This document shows positions 1 to 9,897 of a stretch of DNA of 18,307 bases, in pieces; position 1 is the first letter of the stretch; each line of letters opens with the position of its first letter. The stretch is taken from NCBI GenBank assembly GCA_015478945.1, contig JABUQX010141996.1, positions 1 to 18,307 on the forward strand, read 5' to 3'. A program made the position numbers and the translations under genes. The DNA is from Trachelipus rathkii. Lineage: Eukaryota; Arthropoda; Malacostraca; Isopoda; Trachelipodidae. The notes under the pieces are model-generated. The model searched no databases. It was given only the letters and a program-made list of their open reading frames with translations, and was not told the origin of the DNA.

Positions 1-82
1 CTGCGTAACGCTACGTTCGATTTCAGTTTGGAATTGTTTATGTTTCGCATTTATCATTGAAACGCTTTCGCGTTTTCGTGCT

Positions 83-86
<4 letters not shown>

Positions 87-138
<52 letters not shown>
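87..138. repeat. (TA)n microsatellite
   Basis: Uninterrupted TA dinucleotide array of about 26 units. It follows an 86 bp opening stretch that contains a small inverted repeat, AAACGC (60-65) and GCGTTT (70-75). The array leaves through ATATGCTCCC. Confidence 0.98.
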
Positions 139-139
<1 letters not shown>

Positions 140-839
140 TCCCATTATGGAAGAAAAATTAAAATAGATTACGGAAACTTCTTATAATACCAATAAATTA
201 AATCGATTACATATTGACTAACAACAAAATCATCTTAAAAGATGAATCAGCAATAAAGAAATTCAATACAGCTTTACAGGGAATTATCACCAAATGTTGA
301 GAAATAAAATTAGAATACACCTACAAGAGGAAAGAACAAACTTATACGACTCAAAAATTCTCCATTGCTTTAAAAGTTCATAGAGAAATTGAAGTATAAT
401 TTAGATTACATATAATAAAAATATATTTAGTAATTTACATGAGTAATTAAAGACAATTTGGGGGAAATAACAAGCAAATAAATCACTAAAAATAATAGAC
501 TGTGCACACTATTATTATATATGCGACTGGATGATCACATATTAAAATAAAAAGGACATCTTAAGATAGAAGAACCTTGATAAATTAAGGAAGAAACATG
601 GATAAAAAGAAAACCTTGATTAAAGATAGAGTAGAATAAATTGAACCGAACAAACAAACACTTTAGAGATAATACAAATAGCATTTTACGAATCAAATAC
701 ACAATAGAAAATAATGTTAGTCAAAAAAAATATAACAACAGGCTATCAACATCTAACATAAGTAAAAGTAAAAAATATAGCATGAAAATAAAATATATAC
801 AAACTATAAATTACAATGAAATTACAACATGAGGCTTAG
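139..839. other. AT-rich unassigned DNA
   Basis: About 700 bp of A-rich sequence with short, stop-ridden frames. The longest frame (641-832, plus) encodes a Lys/Asn/Ile-rich 63-residue peptide with no recognisable motif and looks like chance. It may hold further downstream sequence of the fossil LINE that starts at 1816 on the minus strand, but I could not match reverse-transcriptase motifs here. Confidence 0.5.
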
Positions 840-1816
840 ATGGGTTGCAGGGGTGGAAAATGAAGAATAACTGTGGAAATTTCTGAAGTGGATTTAAAGG
901 AAAAGATTTTGAGAAGAGTTCAGCTGTAGCAGAATGTAAGAGAGCTGTGATGTCATCAGGAGAAATTAGAGGAGAGAAAGAAAGAGAACCAAATTTAGAG
1001 TTTGATTTTCTACAAAAATACCAGAAAGAGCATAAAGAAGAGATTTCAGAAAGATTATTACTGCATTAGATAATAGTTTTAATTGTTTCGTAGAATAAAT
1101 ATAGGACGATTCTGGAATGAAAGATAAGAAGCATGGGATTCTAGAATTTAAATAATACTTTATATCCTGAGGGTAGTTTATATGCGGCGAAAAAATGAGA
1201 ACAAGCAAAGATAAAGGTCTTTGAGTTTTAGTAGATTAAAAACAGAATGGAATGTACCCCACTCCTCCACACCAAAAGAGAATCAGCTTCGTTTTGTACT
1301 TTGAGCACTTAGAGGGACCACATCCGCCTAATAGGAAATCATTCCAAGTAGGACAGCGAGTTCGGCCACTTAACAGCAGCTAAGTGCCAAAAATTTTCAT
1401 CGAAGGCGTTACCTTTGATGATGAAAACTTAAAAAGATTAAACATGGCACAGAGACAAAGATAAAAGATTGGAGGAACTCAGAAACTTAAAGAGTTTAGC
1501 AGTATTAGGAGAAGAATTAAAAGTCAAGAAAAGGTAAAAAAAAAATTGTGTTCATCTCAAATGCTATCAAAGATACAGGGAGGGAGTTGCATCATCTGCT
1601 CAAAGTTTTTGATTATAAAAACTGGAGGAGAAGTTCACTGATTGCATCTTGAGAAATAAATAAAAGAAAGCTAAGGAGGTGTTGAGCATTAAAATCATCC
1701 AGAATGACGATTTCAAAGAAAGGAGAAAGAATGTGATCCAGTTTGGATTTTAGATTGTCGAACAATTTACAATTGTCAGTAGAGTTAGAAGATAAAAAAA
1801 CAGAACGAATAAACAT
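840..1816 (-). pseudogene. Fossil LINE: endonuclease plus endonuclease-RT linker (Jockey/BS-like)
   Basis: Degenerate non-LTR retrotransposon on the minus strand. The first piece (1816-1613) reads FIRSVFLSSNSTDNCKLFD, then HILSPFFEIVILDDFNAQH. This is the AP-endonuclease pattern 'YLSPNSSD..KFFD..HILSLY...ILGDFNVHH' that I recall from decapod BS-like LINEs; the GDFN core is now DDFN (D at about 1696). In the same order follow WNDFLLGGCGPSKC (about 1350-1310) and a YIPF remnant (about 1257-1246), matching the linker 'WNDYCF..RDPS.C...YIP'. Then come FIPESSYIYSTKQLK (about 1120-1070) and ATAELFSKSF (about 930-900), matching 'PSPESHALYISARNHAK' and 'SKAELFSQTF'. Stops and frameshifts separate the blocks, so it is non-functional. 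Clade assignment rests on remembered family resemblance, not a search. No poly-A tail or target-site duplication was found. Confidence 0.72.
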
Positions 1817-1829
1817 AGTCTTAAGAACG

Positions 1830-3100
1830 ACGTAAAAAACTAATAATCTTGATAAAATTTATGAAAACATTATTTCTTTCTGCCATTTAAAGTCATCGAG
1901 AAAGAAGAAAAGTGCAAATAAATCATGAGAAGCAATTAAAAATTGAAAAAATTACAAACAAGTAAAATATGAGCTAAATAACATTCAGCTACTACTACTC
2001 ACTTAGGCAACCCACCGAAAAAAATTCATAAAGAAACTCTTTTTGAGTTTAGTATACATAACAATATCTGAAGCGGTAAATCCCCCCCTCCCCCCCTGCT
2101 TTGATTAATAAATTTTTCTTTACTTTTTAAGACTAAGATCGCATTTGCTTTGGTTGTTTTAATTATGTTAAAATATTAAAATATTCAATATAACTTCATG
2201 CTTATAATAATTTGAAATATAAACAGGATTACGGCAAATATATTAACATAAAATAATGTTTTAATTATTTCGTTACTCAATTATGTGATTACTGTTTGAT
2301 ATCCCTATATTATTGCATTATTACATAATAAAATATATTTTATTAATCCTGGTGTTTGAAAACTTTGGCTGTTGCAATCTAGTTCAATAAATAAATAAAC
2401 TAGAAATGGCAAATTGTATCATTTTCCTTTCAATCTTAAGCAATAAAATCGTAAAATCAGACATTTAAAAGATGGAGAATAATAATTAAAATCATTAAAA
2501 TAATAATGTGAACAACATTCATAATGATAATAAAAAATAATAAAAATAATATAATTAATGATTTAAAAAAAAATATATATAAGAATGTAAAAAGTGTTAA
2601 GAACTGGCTTAACGTGTTTTCTTAGTACAGAGGCACATTTCACAAATTTAAACATTGGCTAAAACTCAAATAAAAAAAAAAAACAACTGAAAATTACAAT
2701 GTGAATTTAGTTTTTGTTTATAACTTTTTTTGATTCTGCATAATTATTTTTCTCTCTTAAATGTTTCTTCCAAAAAGACATATGGTTATATATAATCATG
2801 TTACTTAAACTTCAGAGCATTAATATATATCAAATGAATAAAATCAACGAAACATTAAATTTACATTAACTTTTTCAATTTTTCTTTTTTAAAACTGAAA
2901 ATTAAATATATTATTTCGCAAGTCACTCTCACATATTCGAGTAAAGAGATTCCTGTCCAAAGAACAATCCCTACCAAAGTCACACAAAGAATACATAGCA
3001 TAATGTAGCGAACACTTGCAAATAGTATCGTAAGATAAGTATATTTGATAAAACCTGAAATCAATCTGGTGAAAAATGACACTCTCCTAATAAATGGGAG
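1830..3100. other. AT-rich unassigned DNA
   Basis: No gene, RNA or repeat family recognised. The 1830-2000 portion could be eroded sequence upstream of the fossil endonuclease. Scattered AATAATA-rich stretches (about 2480-2560) and A-runs occur. A minus-strand frame across 2861-3274 is mostly a translation of the adjacent AT array. The only compositional outlier is the cytosine run at 2082-2096. Confidence 0.5.
2082..2096 (-). other. C7-T-C7 run (G-quadruplex-capable on minus strand)
   Basis: Seven C, one T, then seven C. The complementary strand carries two G7 tracts separated by one A, enough for four G3 runs with one-base loops. It stands out in a strongly AT-rich kilobase. Structure formation is inference only. 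Confidence 0.5.
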
Positions 3101-3244
<144 letters not shown>

Positions 3245-3824
3245 GCTCTGTACGATGGGAGTAGGAAACGGCATCTGTATCTAAAATCGGAAGAAACACC
3301 CATTTTTCTAGAATCGACAAAATTCTACAATTTTCCCTATTCTTTTTCTATTAATTTCCGGCGATAGTTTTAGTATTGTTATCATTTTGACGAAGCACTT
3401 TAAAAAAAAAATGTCGAAGGAGGTATCGTCGCAACTGTTTGGTTTGATTTTAGCCATGGCAATAGTTTTTAAATAAAAAATGGAAATACTTTTTTAAATT
3501 TTTTTTTGTTTACACACAAAGTTATTCCTATGAAATTGCTAGAGCAATATTTTTAATTAATTTTTATGTTGTTTTGTCTTTGTAAAAAAGTGACTTTATG
3601 TATGACTGATCACTGAACTTTCCGTTTTTATATAACATAAACTAAGACGTACTATTAAAGACTACTATTTAAGACGTATAATAAACCAGCATCTCTTTGT
3701 TTAATTTCGTCGTGGTTCTGCTATAAAAAAAATATCCCACCTATTTAAAATAGTTTTTGGGCTAAATACAAAGTAGTACCACAAAATACTTTATTTATCG
3801 AATTTCTCTAGACATTTAATATCT

Positions 3825-3828
<4 letters not shown>
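3245..3828. other. Unassigned spacer
   Basis: About 580 bp between two AT arrays. No significant frame, no RNA gene and no recognisable transposon motif seen. Confidence 0.5.
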
Positions 3829-3865
<37 letters not shown>

Positions 3866-3946
3866 ACATATATATATAACATATTATATATATATATCTT
3901 TACCTATATATGTATATATATATTATTATTATTATATATATATTAT
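3829..3946. repeat. Composite AT / ATT microsatellite
   Basis: AT array with short interruptions (CTACAT, AACATAT, CTTTACC, TGT) grading into ATT triplets at about 3921-3935. It directly abuts the left hAT-like terminus at 3947. Confidence 0.95.
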
Positions 3947-4060
3947 TAGTGATGTTTGAGCGTTCTTAAATTTTTACATAACCGCGGTTGCGGTTTTTTT
4001 GCGGTTCCTAAATTTTCAACAACCGCGATTGCGGTTGCGGTTGTGCAATAAAACAAAATT
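3947..4060 (+). mobile_element. Left terminus of an hAT-like (Ac-type) DNA transposon
   Basis: Starts TAGTGATG and is followed by a cluster of AACCGC / GCGGTT subterminal motifs (3980-4042), including AACCGCGGTTGCGG. Ac-type hAT ends typically start TAGNGATG and carry clustered short subterminal repeats. The right terminus at 7329 ends CATCACTA and carries the same motif set in inverted orientation. The candidate 8 bp flanks (tatattat at left, atatatag at right) do not match exactly, so a target-site duplication is not demonstrated. No transposase lies between the ends. Confidence 0.62.
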
Positions 4061-4076
4061 TAACAATTGCTTTGTT

Positions 4077-4412
<336 letters not shown>

Positions 4413-4589
4413 CATGTTCATCATCATCAAATATGCCATCATCGTAATGTCGCTCGCTAACGCCACAAGACTGGGATGGGTACATCATACCGGAAGCGAA
4501 AAGTAGTGAAGAATTGGAGCGCGAAGTCAGAAAAGAGAAGCAGACCTTATCTCCCCCATGTTTTAGCTGAGGTGAAAACTCGATACGCG

Positions 4590-5665
4590 ATCAGATACCT
4601 AGTCTTTACCCGCGGACTGCAGCAGGACTCCCTGTGGTATCTGTCAATGTAGTTCATCCCTCACGGCCTGGTGAATGTTTCTGGCCTACGCAACTTTACA
4701 AAAAACCCCGCCATTCATACACCAGCGCCTTTCTTCCCTCCACTGCAAACTCACATTCGCTTTCTTTCAAGCAGGTCTTTACATTGGAAGCTCAATCCAC
4801 TTATTTCTTCAGGTCTCCCAACCAGGTGGATTCTCAACACACTCTCACACTATACATCAAGCAGCCACGACATCATCCATCACTACTCCACATGGTCGAC
4901 CATACTAAGTAAAACAATTTTATTTCTCTAATTTATAACTCATTCACACCACGCATTTCTATGGTTCATTCTCATTTATCGTTCTTCTATAAACTTAAAA
5001 TTACAAGATTGTTCATCTGAACACAAATGTACTTTGAATCTGCTCTTTCTTCCATTTCTGAATATAGTTTCATATTGCGATTAACCCTGATTACAAACTA
5101 TCATAATGCCAGACCTAACTCAACTCAGACTTAGTCAGTTGCTTGTCACGAGTTTAATTATAACACGCTACACAATTCCCGCAAACTTTCATGCGCTCAC
5201 ATCAATGCGCCCGCTAGCGTCGGCGCCTGCATCACCTACCAGCCATTTAAGCAAACGCGTCGGTTGCTGCCGTATTACGGCATAATTTCGCGCAGAGGGC
5301 TGTCTCCCTCACAGCCATAACGCCACTCTTTCACACGTTTTTCGCGCCGAGCCCCTCTTTTTGCACTACCTTCCCGGGTATACTCTTCTACTGATATATC
5401 AAACCTGCTGGTTCAGCCACCGGCAATCATCCACTTTCCTAATAGGTTTGGGCCCCCTCACCTCTTCCGTTTCTTTCATCGTTCTTTTTTTCACCACCAG
5501 TGAAGTTTTTTCATGGCCCGTCATGCTGAATTGAATAACCAAAGGATATCATAACATACATCTCTGCCTCACTCCGATATTAATATTAAACCAATCACTT
5601 TCAGCTTCATTTACTCTTAAACACGTTTCACTATCAATATACATAGTTTTGATTCCTTAGTAATT
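4590..5665 (-). pseudogene. Fossil LINE reverse transcriptase, copy 1 (5'-truncated)
   Basis: Degenerate non-LTR reverse transcriptase, collinear with copy 2 at 13028-13950. Reading the minus strand with frameshifts: GIKTMYIDSETCLRV and DWFNINIGVRQRCM (about 5660-5555) match 'AIKSMYIDSRACVRV...DWF.VNVGVRQGCVMSPWLF'. VDDC at 5434-5423 lies where the catalytic YADD is expected. EGLGAKNV-KSGVMAV (about 5360-5310) matches 'RGLKVNADKSKVMV'. GDAGADA (about 5232-5212) matches 'DEAGADGAEC'. VQMNNL (about 5018) matches 'AVQMDNLRGLLG'. ANVKTCLKESECEFAVEG...YEWRGF (about 4790-4695) matches the C-terminal 'VNECL......EWRGFVRG'. A tail resembling GGGATGAACTACATTGA follows, as in copy 2. Spacing from GVRQGC to VQMDNL is about 540 bp here and 557 bp in copy 2. 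Many stops are present and the active-site Tyr-Ala is lost. The 5' side ends at the AAT array. The element sits within the hAT-like ends. Family consensus strings are from memory. Confidence 0.75.
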
Positions 5666-5674
5666 AAGCCCTGA

Positions 5675-5835
<161 letters not shown>

Positions 5836-5907
5836 GTATTGTGTGTGTCATGCGTAACAACACTAATATAATATAAATATATAATATAATATTATTCTTT
5901 GTAAAAT

Positions 5908-5951
5908 TATTATTATTATTATTATTATTATTAATAAAATTATATATCTAA

Positions 5952-6028
<77 letters not shown>

Positions 6029-6060
6029 AATATTTCTTTAAATATATATATACATATCTT
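5908..6060. repeat. (ATT)n and (TA)n microsatellites
   Basis: ATT triplets at about 5908-5932. A long TA array follows at about 5957-6023, with a degenerate AT-rich tail to about 6060. Confidence 0.96.
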
Positions 6061-6152
6061 TATATAACATATATATGTATACCATATACCACCTAATAGG
6101 TATTTGCCTTTTTCATATGTATTTACAATTTTAATTGTCATTTTTTCAATCA

Positions 6153-6233
6153 GATATCTCAAGAAAACCGCAATAGCTACAGGAAAAGAATACAATGCTG
6201 GAATGCTGGTCCAAATTTAGTGCGGAAAATGTA
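6153..6233 (+). repeat. ~80 bp dispersed repeat, copy A
   Basis: Begins near GATATCTCAAGAAAACC, continues CAATAGCTACAGG, GAATACAATG and GCTGGTCCAAATTTAGTGC, and ends GGAAAATG followed by a long A run (6232-6270). Copy B follows in the same orientation and copy C occurs inverted downstream. Function and family unknown. Confidence 0.85.
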
Positions 6234-6272
6234 AAAAAAAAAAAAAAAAATAAAAAAAAAAAAAAAAAATTA

Positions 6273-6350
6273 AATCTCAAAAAAACTACAATAGCGCCAG
6301 AAAGAATACATTTTTGGAATCCCTGTAAAATTTTAGTTAGGAAAATGTAA
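6273..6350 (+). repeat. ~80 bp dispersed repeat, copy B
   Basis: Same order of blocks as copy A, more diverged: ATCTCAAAAAAACTACAATAG, AAAGAATACATTTTTGGAAT, AAAATTTTAGTTAGG and GAAAATGTAAAG. It is separated from copy A by an A-rich run, giving a tandem direct pair with A-rich 3' tails. Confidence 0.82.
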
Positions 6351-6406
6351 AGAAAAGAAATAATAAATCTAAACATGAAATATGACTATTTTTGGGACGC
6401 GGGGAC

Positions 6407-6440
6407 AAATATATATATATATATAAATATATATTATTTG
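6407..6440. repeat. Short AT microsatellite
   Basis: AT array with TAAATATATATTATTTG immediately before the GC-rich element. Confidence 0.85.
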
Positions 6441-6451
6441 TAAAAGTATTA

Positions 6452-6670
6452 CACGGCAATGGGGGCTCGAGCCGACGGGAACACAGGGGACGTTTTCCAC
6501 TTGCCCGTAGGAGGGCAGGAGGGCCTCACGGCCTGCAAACCACCAAAGACGGGGTTCCGGGAGACCTCTCCGGAGGGAATCCACTACGTAGTTTCCAGGG
6601 CGAGAGGCCCCGACTCCTGCCATCGGGGTATACCCTTAGGGTATTCTTTAGTAAAAAAAAAAAAAAAAAA
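6452..6670 (+). mobile_element. GC-rich element with 3' A-tail, possible SINE or retro-copy
   Basis: About 200 bp of sharply GC-rich DNA (6452-6650) followed by an A run of about 18 bases (6652-6670), set in very AT-rich surroundings. It is bracketed by repeat copies A/B upstream and the inverted copy C downstream. A GGCTCGAGCC block near its start resembles a Pol III B-box with one mismatch, but no A-box lies at the usual distance on this strand and no clear target-site duplication was found. Frames exist on both strands (for example 6459-6680 plus and 6369-6623 minus) without recognisable domains. Whether it is a SINE, a processed transcript or a transposon fragment is unresolved. Confidence 0.45.
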
Positions 6671-6700
6671 GCAAAATTGAATAGAAAGTCTATTTTTTTT

Positions 6701-6775
6701 TGCACTAAAATTGGACCAGCATTCCAACAATGTATTCCTTTTTTCGCTGCAGCTATTGTAGTTTTTGAGATATGA
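6701..6775 (-). repeat. ~80 bp dispersed repeat, copy C (inverted)
   Basis: The reverse complement reads ATCTCAAAAACTACAATAGC, then GGAATACATTGTTGGAATGC, then TGGTCCAATTTTAGTGCA and an A run. It is closest to copy A. With copy A it forms a ~75 bp imperfect inverted repeat enclosing copy B, the short AT array and the GC-rich element. Confidence 0.87.
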
Positions 6776-6823
6776 GATAATAAGTATAAAAAGAAATTTT
6801 TGCTGTTAATGAAATACATCTTT

Positions 6824-6825
<2 letters not shown>

Positions 6826-6856
<31 letters not shown>

Positions 6857-6936
6857 CATAACTATATATATATATATATATATATATAACATAACTAACT
6901 ATTCTTTACCTATATATATATATGTATAATATATAT

Positions 6937-7023
<87 letters not shown>

Positions 7024-7115
7024 TATATATATATAACTGCTTAACATATATATATAACCAGCAATATATATATATAACAATATATATATATATCGCCACC
7101 GCCATATATATATAT
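6826..7115. repeat. Composite AT microsatellite
   Basis: AT arrays interrupted by recurring words: AACATAACTA (near 6855 and 6888), AACAACATA, CTGCTTAACATA, AACCAGCAA and CGCCACCGCC. It runs to about 70 bp before the right hAT-like subterminal region. Confidence 0.95.
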
Positions 7116-7126
7116 ACTGTATCTAT

Positions 7127-7153
7127 ATGCTATCAAGAAAGTTTTGATAGCAT
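7127..7153. other. Hairpin-forming inverted repeat
   Basis: ATGCTATCAA (7127-7136) and TTGATAGCAT (7144-7153) are perfect complements separated by a 7 bp loop. The repeat sits at the inner edge of the right hAT-like end. It is not followed by a feature suggesting a terminator. Confidence 0.75.
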
Positions 7154-7174
7154 AGGAAGTATTTTTAAAAGATA

Positions 7175-7329
7175 CGCGGCGCGGCAAGTTGCGGTGAAGA
7201 CCAGTGACAAATGGTTTTGCAGTTTGCCTTCGGCTGCTGTTGTGTAGACCAGTGATAATCGCGGTTGCGGTTGTCAAAATATGTGCGGTTGCTTCGCACT
7301 TGCGGTTGCGGTTATTCGATCCATCACTA
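7175..7329 (-). mobile_element. Right terminus of the hAT-like DNA transposon
   Basis: Ends CATCACTA at 7329, the inverse of TAGTGATG at 3947. GCGGTT motifs cluster at 7260-7315, including ATCGCGGTTGCGGTTG and GCGGTTATTCG. The direct repeat GACCAGTGA occurs twice (about 7199 and 7247). Together with the left end it defines a bracket of about 3.4 kb with no transposase inside, so it is either a non-autonomous element enlarged by nested insertions or two unrelated solo ends. Confidence 0.6.
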
Positions 7330-7488
7330 ATATATAGAGGATGTTTTAAAATGGGCGAGAGCGATTCAAAATAGCTGAATCAGTTTAGTGAAGATGATTC
7401 GGTTCAAGTTGTTCAAAGCTGATTTGAACGAAAAATGTCCACCTCCAGGCTATTCTTTTTTTAAAATGTATTCCAATTTAAATCCCGA
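7330..7488. other. Unassigned spacer
   Basis: Short AT-poor stretch with no recognisable feature. The frame starting at 7388 runs into the ATT array and is an artefact of it. Confidence 0.5.
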
Positions 7489-7661
<173 letters not shown>

Positions 7662-8914
7662 ATTATTCTTCATGATGTAATGTCCATACTGATAATGAAT
7701 TTTTACATATTCATTCGCACGTGTTTTAAGTGATAATTGGCCGCGATTATTTCTGACATAACTTCTGGACAACTGTTCAGTTTCATATGTGATGTCATTA
7801 TTGTTATGATACCGATCATTATATGTTTCTTTATGTTTTTACATTTTTGAGATATATTTTTATTAACTATGATAATAATAATAAGTGCCAGTGTTCTTCA
7901 TTAGCTTAGGGATAAAATTTTTTAGGTTAAGCAGATAAAGTCTTTAATATAGATCTTAGCATGGTGGATGCAGGCAATTTACCAGAACAGGCAAGCTCCG
8001 GAATATTTTTTGAAATGAAAAATCATATCTAAGAAAACCCTAAACCACGCACACAGTGCACTTACTGCACACACACACACACACCTACAAATAAAATACG
8101 AAAAATCAGTTAATGGATAGATCTTAGGTTATCAGTCAGTCAAATAGGTTGAATTTTTGGTTTGCAAATCAGTCTCGATCCATACATGAGATTTGCAGTT
8201 TTAGCTTTGGACCTCTAGTTCAGGTGTGTTGGTTTTTCTATTAATTATACACAAAATCAATATCTTGAAAAAAAACTAATGTGGACAATTTTACCCAAGA
8301 AATAACAACTTCTTGAATTCTTTCACGTTTTGGCACTAAAAAAAATTCTTTCTCATAGAAAAATGATTATTAGCACATTACATTACATTTGTTACAAATA
8401 TTTTAAATTTTATTACCTTTCTTAACATCTATTTTAATTTAAACATTTATTTGTTGATTTATCTACCTTCTTTAATATCATAATAAATTATAAAAACAAG
8501 TCAACAGTTCACTTATAGCGCACGAGATTAAACTGTTCTTGCGGTGCGAAAAAATTCATCGGGATGGTTCACTACGTAATTTGTGGAATATAATACCGGT
8601 TTTGTGCTTTCAAAGTGCGAGCGTTGTTTCAGTCATTTCTTCGCAGCAGTGGTGTGTTTTCGCTTACTCAACTAAACGGCACAGGCTGATTGGCGCGATA
8701 TTTCCACAAAAACCATGCCCCGCAAGCTTTGCCAGTGATGATTACGGTAGCTAAAAAATATATTCGTTTCAAGAGAGGCGAATAGGGATGGCCAAAGGCC
8801 AAAAAGAAACATTACATTCTCATCGATTAATGGTATTGATAAACCTGTTTAAACAATTTCTGGAAACGACGGTAAAGCTGATGGTATATGGATATATCCG
8901 TAAAAGAAATAATC
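7662..8914. other. Unassigned DNA with a (CA)8 tract
   Basis: Mostly AT-rich sequence with a CA microsatellite at about 8067-8084. The stretch 8510-8760 is less AT-rich and holds a 71-codon frame (8539-8754, plus) rich in Ser, Val and Cys with no recognisable domain. It could be a fragment of an unknown element. No RNA gene was seen. Confidence 0.5.
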
Positions 8915-8940
8915 ATAATATATATATACTTGTATATATA

Positions 8941-8989
<49 letters not shown>

Positions 8990-9028
8990 TATATATATAT
9001 ATCTATGTAATATATATATATATATCTT

Positions 9029-9059
<31 letters not shown>

Positions 9060-9103
9060 CCACTCTCTATATACTTTTTCTGCGTATATATATATATATA
9101 TAT
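8915..9103. repeat. Composite AT microsatellite
   Basis: AT arrays interrupted by CTTG, CTTA, CACT, CTATGTA, CTTTTTC, CCACTCTCT and CTTTTTCTGCG. The main pure block lies at 8940-8986. Confidence 0.95.
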
Positions 9104-9121
9104 GGTAAAAAATTACCATAT
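9100..9121. other. Hairpin-forming inverted repeat
   Basis: ATATGGTAA and TTACCATAT flank a 4 bp A-rich loop at the exit of an AT array. A second pair, TACCATAA (9198-9205) and TTATGGTA (9230-9237), lies at the entry of the next array. The two pairs share the TACCATA core. Confidence 0.7.
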
Positions 9122-9237
9122 GAAACGACATAATTTTTGGGTTTTCAGATATGTTTAATTTGGTTGGTCAGATAAGTCATACTTTGGTGTAATCACGTAC
9201 CATAAAGCTCAGATGTTTGATATCAGATCTTATGGTA

Positions 9238-9375
9238 TCATATATATATATACTTATATATATACTATATATATATATCTCATATATGTACCATCTATCT
9301 CTCCCATATATACTTTATACCATACTATATATACTCATGCTCTACCTCTTTACACCTGCCATATATATATATCTC
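9238..9375. repeat. Composite AT microsatellite
   Basis: AT arrays broken by pyrimidine-rich words (CTTA, CTCA, CCATCTATCTCTCCC, CTCATGCTCTACCTCTTTAC). It ends with ACCTGCCATATATA at 9354-9367. Confidence 0.9.
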
Positions 9376-9816
9376 TCAATCAGTATCTGTGTGGTTTGGG
9401 ATTTTGCACAAGGGGTGTGAAATAGTTAGTGCAGATAGTATTACAGCACTCACTTTTTGGGGATTAGTCCATTAGGGGCCTCTATCATATTTGAGCTGCC
9501 ACAGTGCAGTGCCCAGTGTCAAGATCTAGGGTTTCTCTCAGTGCCTCAGGTGGGCCTTTACAGGGGGACTGATCCACCTAGGATGTTCTCAGGAACATTA
9601 ACTTTGATATTTGGGTGTGGGGACATAAGAACCTCCACTCAGGATGAAAAGATACCACTTCAGTCCACCCATAAAACAGGAGAAAGCTACAAAGGGGTAA
9701 ATACTTCGATTTGGAACATAGGTGAGTAACAAGCAATGCCCTTAAACTTTGCTACGATCATATGCGTAAAAGCAAATACAGCACTGGAAGACTGTTTTAG
9801 CATTAGCTGCCGAAAG

Positions 9817-9817
<1 letters not shown>
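9376..9817. other. Unassigned, relatively GC-balanced segment
   Basis: The segment differs in texture from the AT-rich flanks. It holds an open frame of 90 codons (9457-9729, plus) with no recognisable domain. A consensus-like 5' splice site, G|GTGAGT, lies at about 9720-9726, just before the stop of that frame. It could be an exon remnant, but equally a fragment of an unidentified repeat. No start context, acceptor or partner exon can be shown. Confidence 0.3.

Positions 9818-9897
<80 letters not shown>
9818..9897. repeat. (TA)n microsatellite
   Basis: Essentially pure TA array of about 78 bp. Confidence 0.98.

Noticed and set aside
4570..4625. Possible rRNA-like segment (ATCAGATACC)
   Set aside because: The match to a small-subunit rRNA motif is about ten bases and neighbouring conserved blocks are absent.
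4634..4931. Three overlapping plus-strand frames of 77-92 codons
   Set aside because: They are antisense to the C-terminal part of LINE copy 1, whose motifs are recognisable on the minus strand.
6452..6640. tRNA or complete Pol III promoter in the GC-rich element
   Set aside because: A B-box-like word exists, but no A-box at proper spacing and no cloverleaf could be drawn; a TGGCAGGAGTCGG word on the minus strand is about 145 bp from the B-box-like word.
6369..6819. Frames of 73-127 codons on both strands of the GC-rich element
   Set aside because: Open frames are expected in a short GC-rich block; they include poly-Lys or poly-Phe from the A run and show no domain.
8539..8754. 71-codon frame as a small gene
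   Set aside because: No domain, no splice or promoter context and ordinary length for chance; kept only as part of an unassigned stretch.
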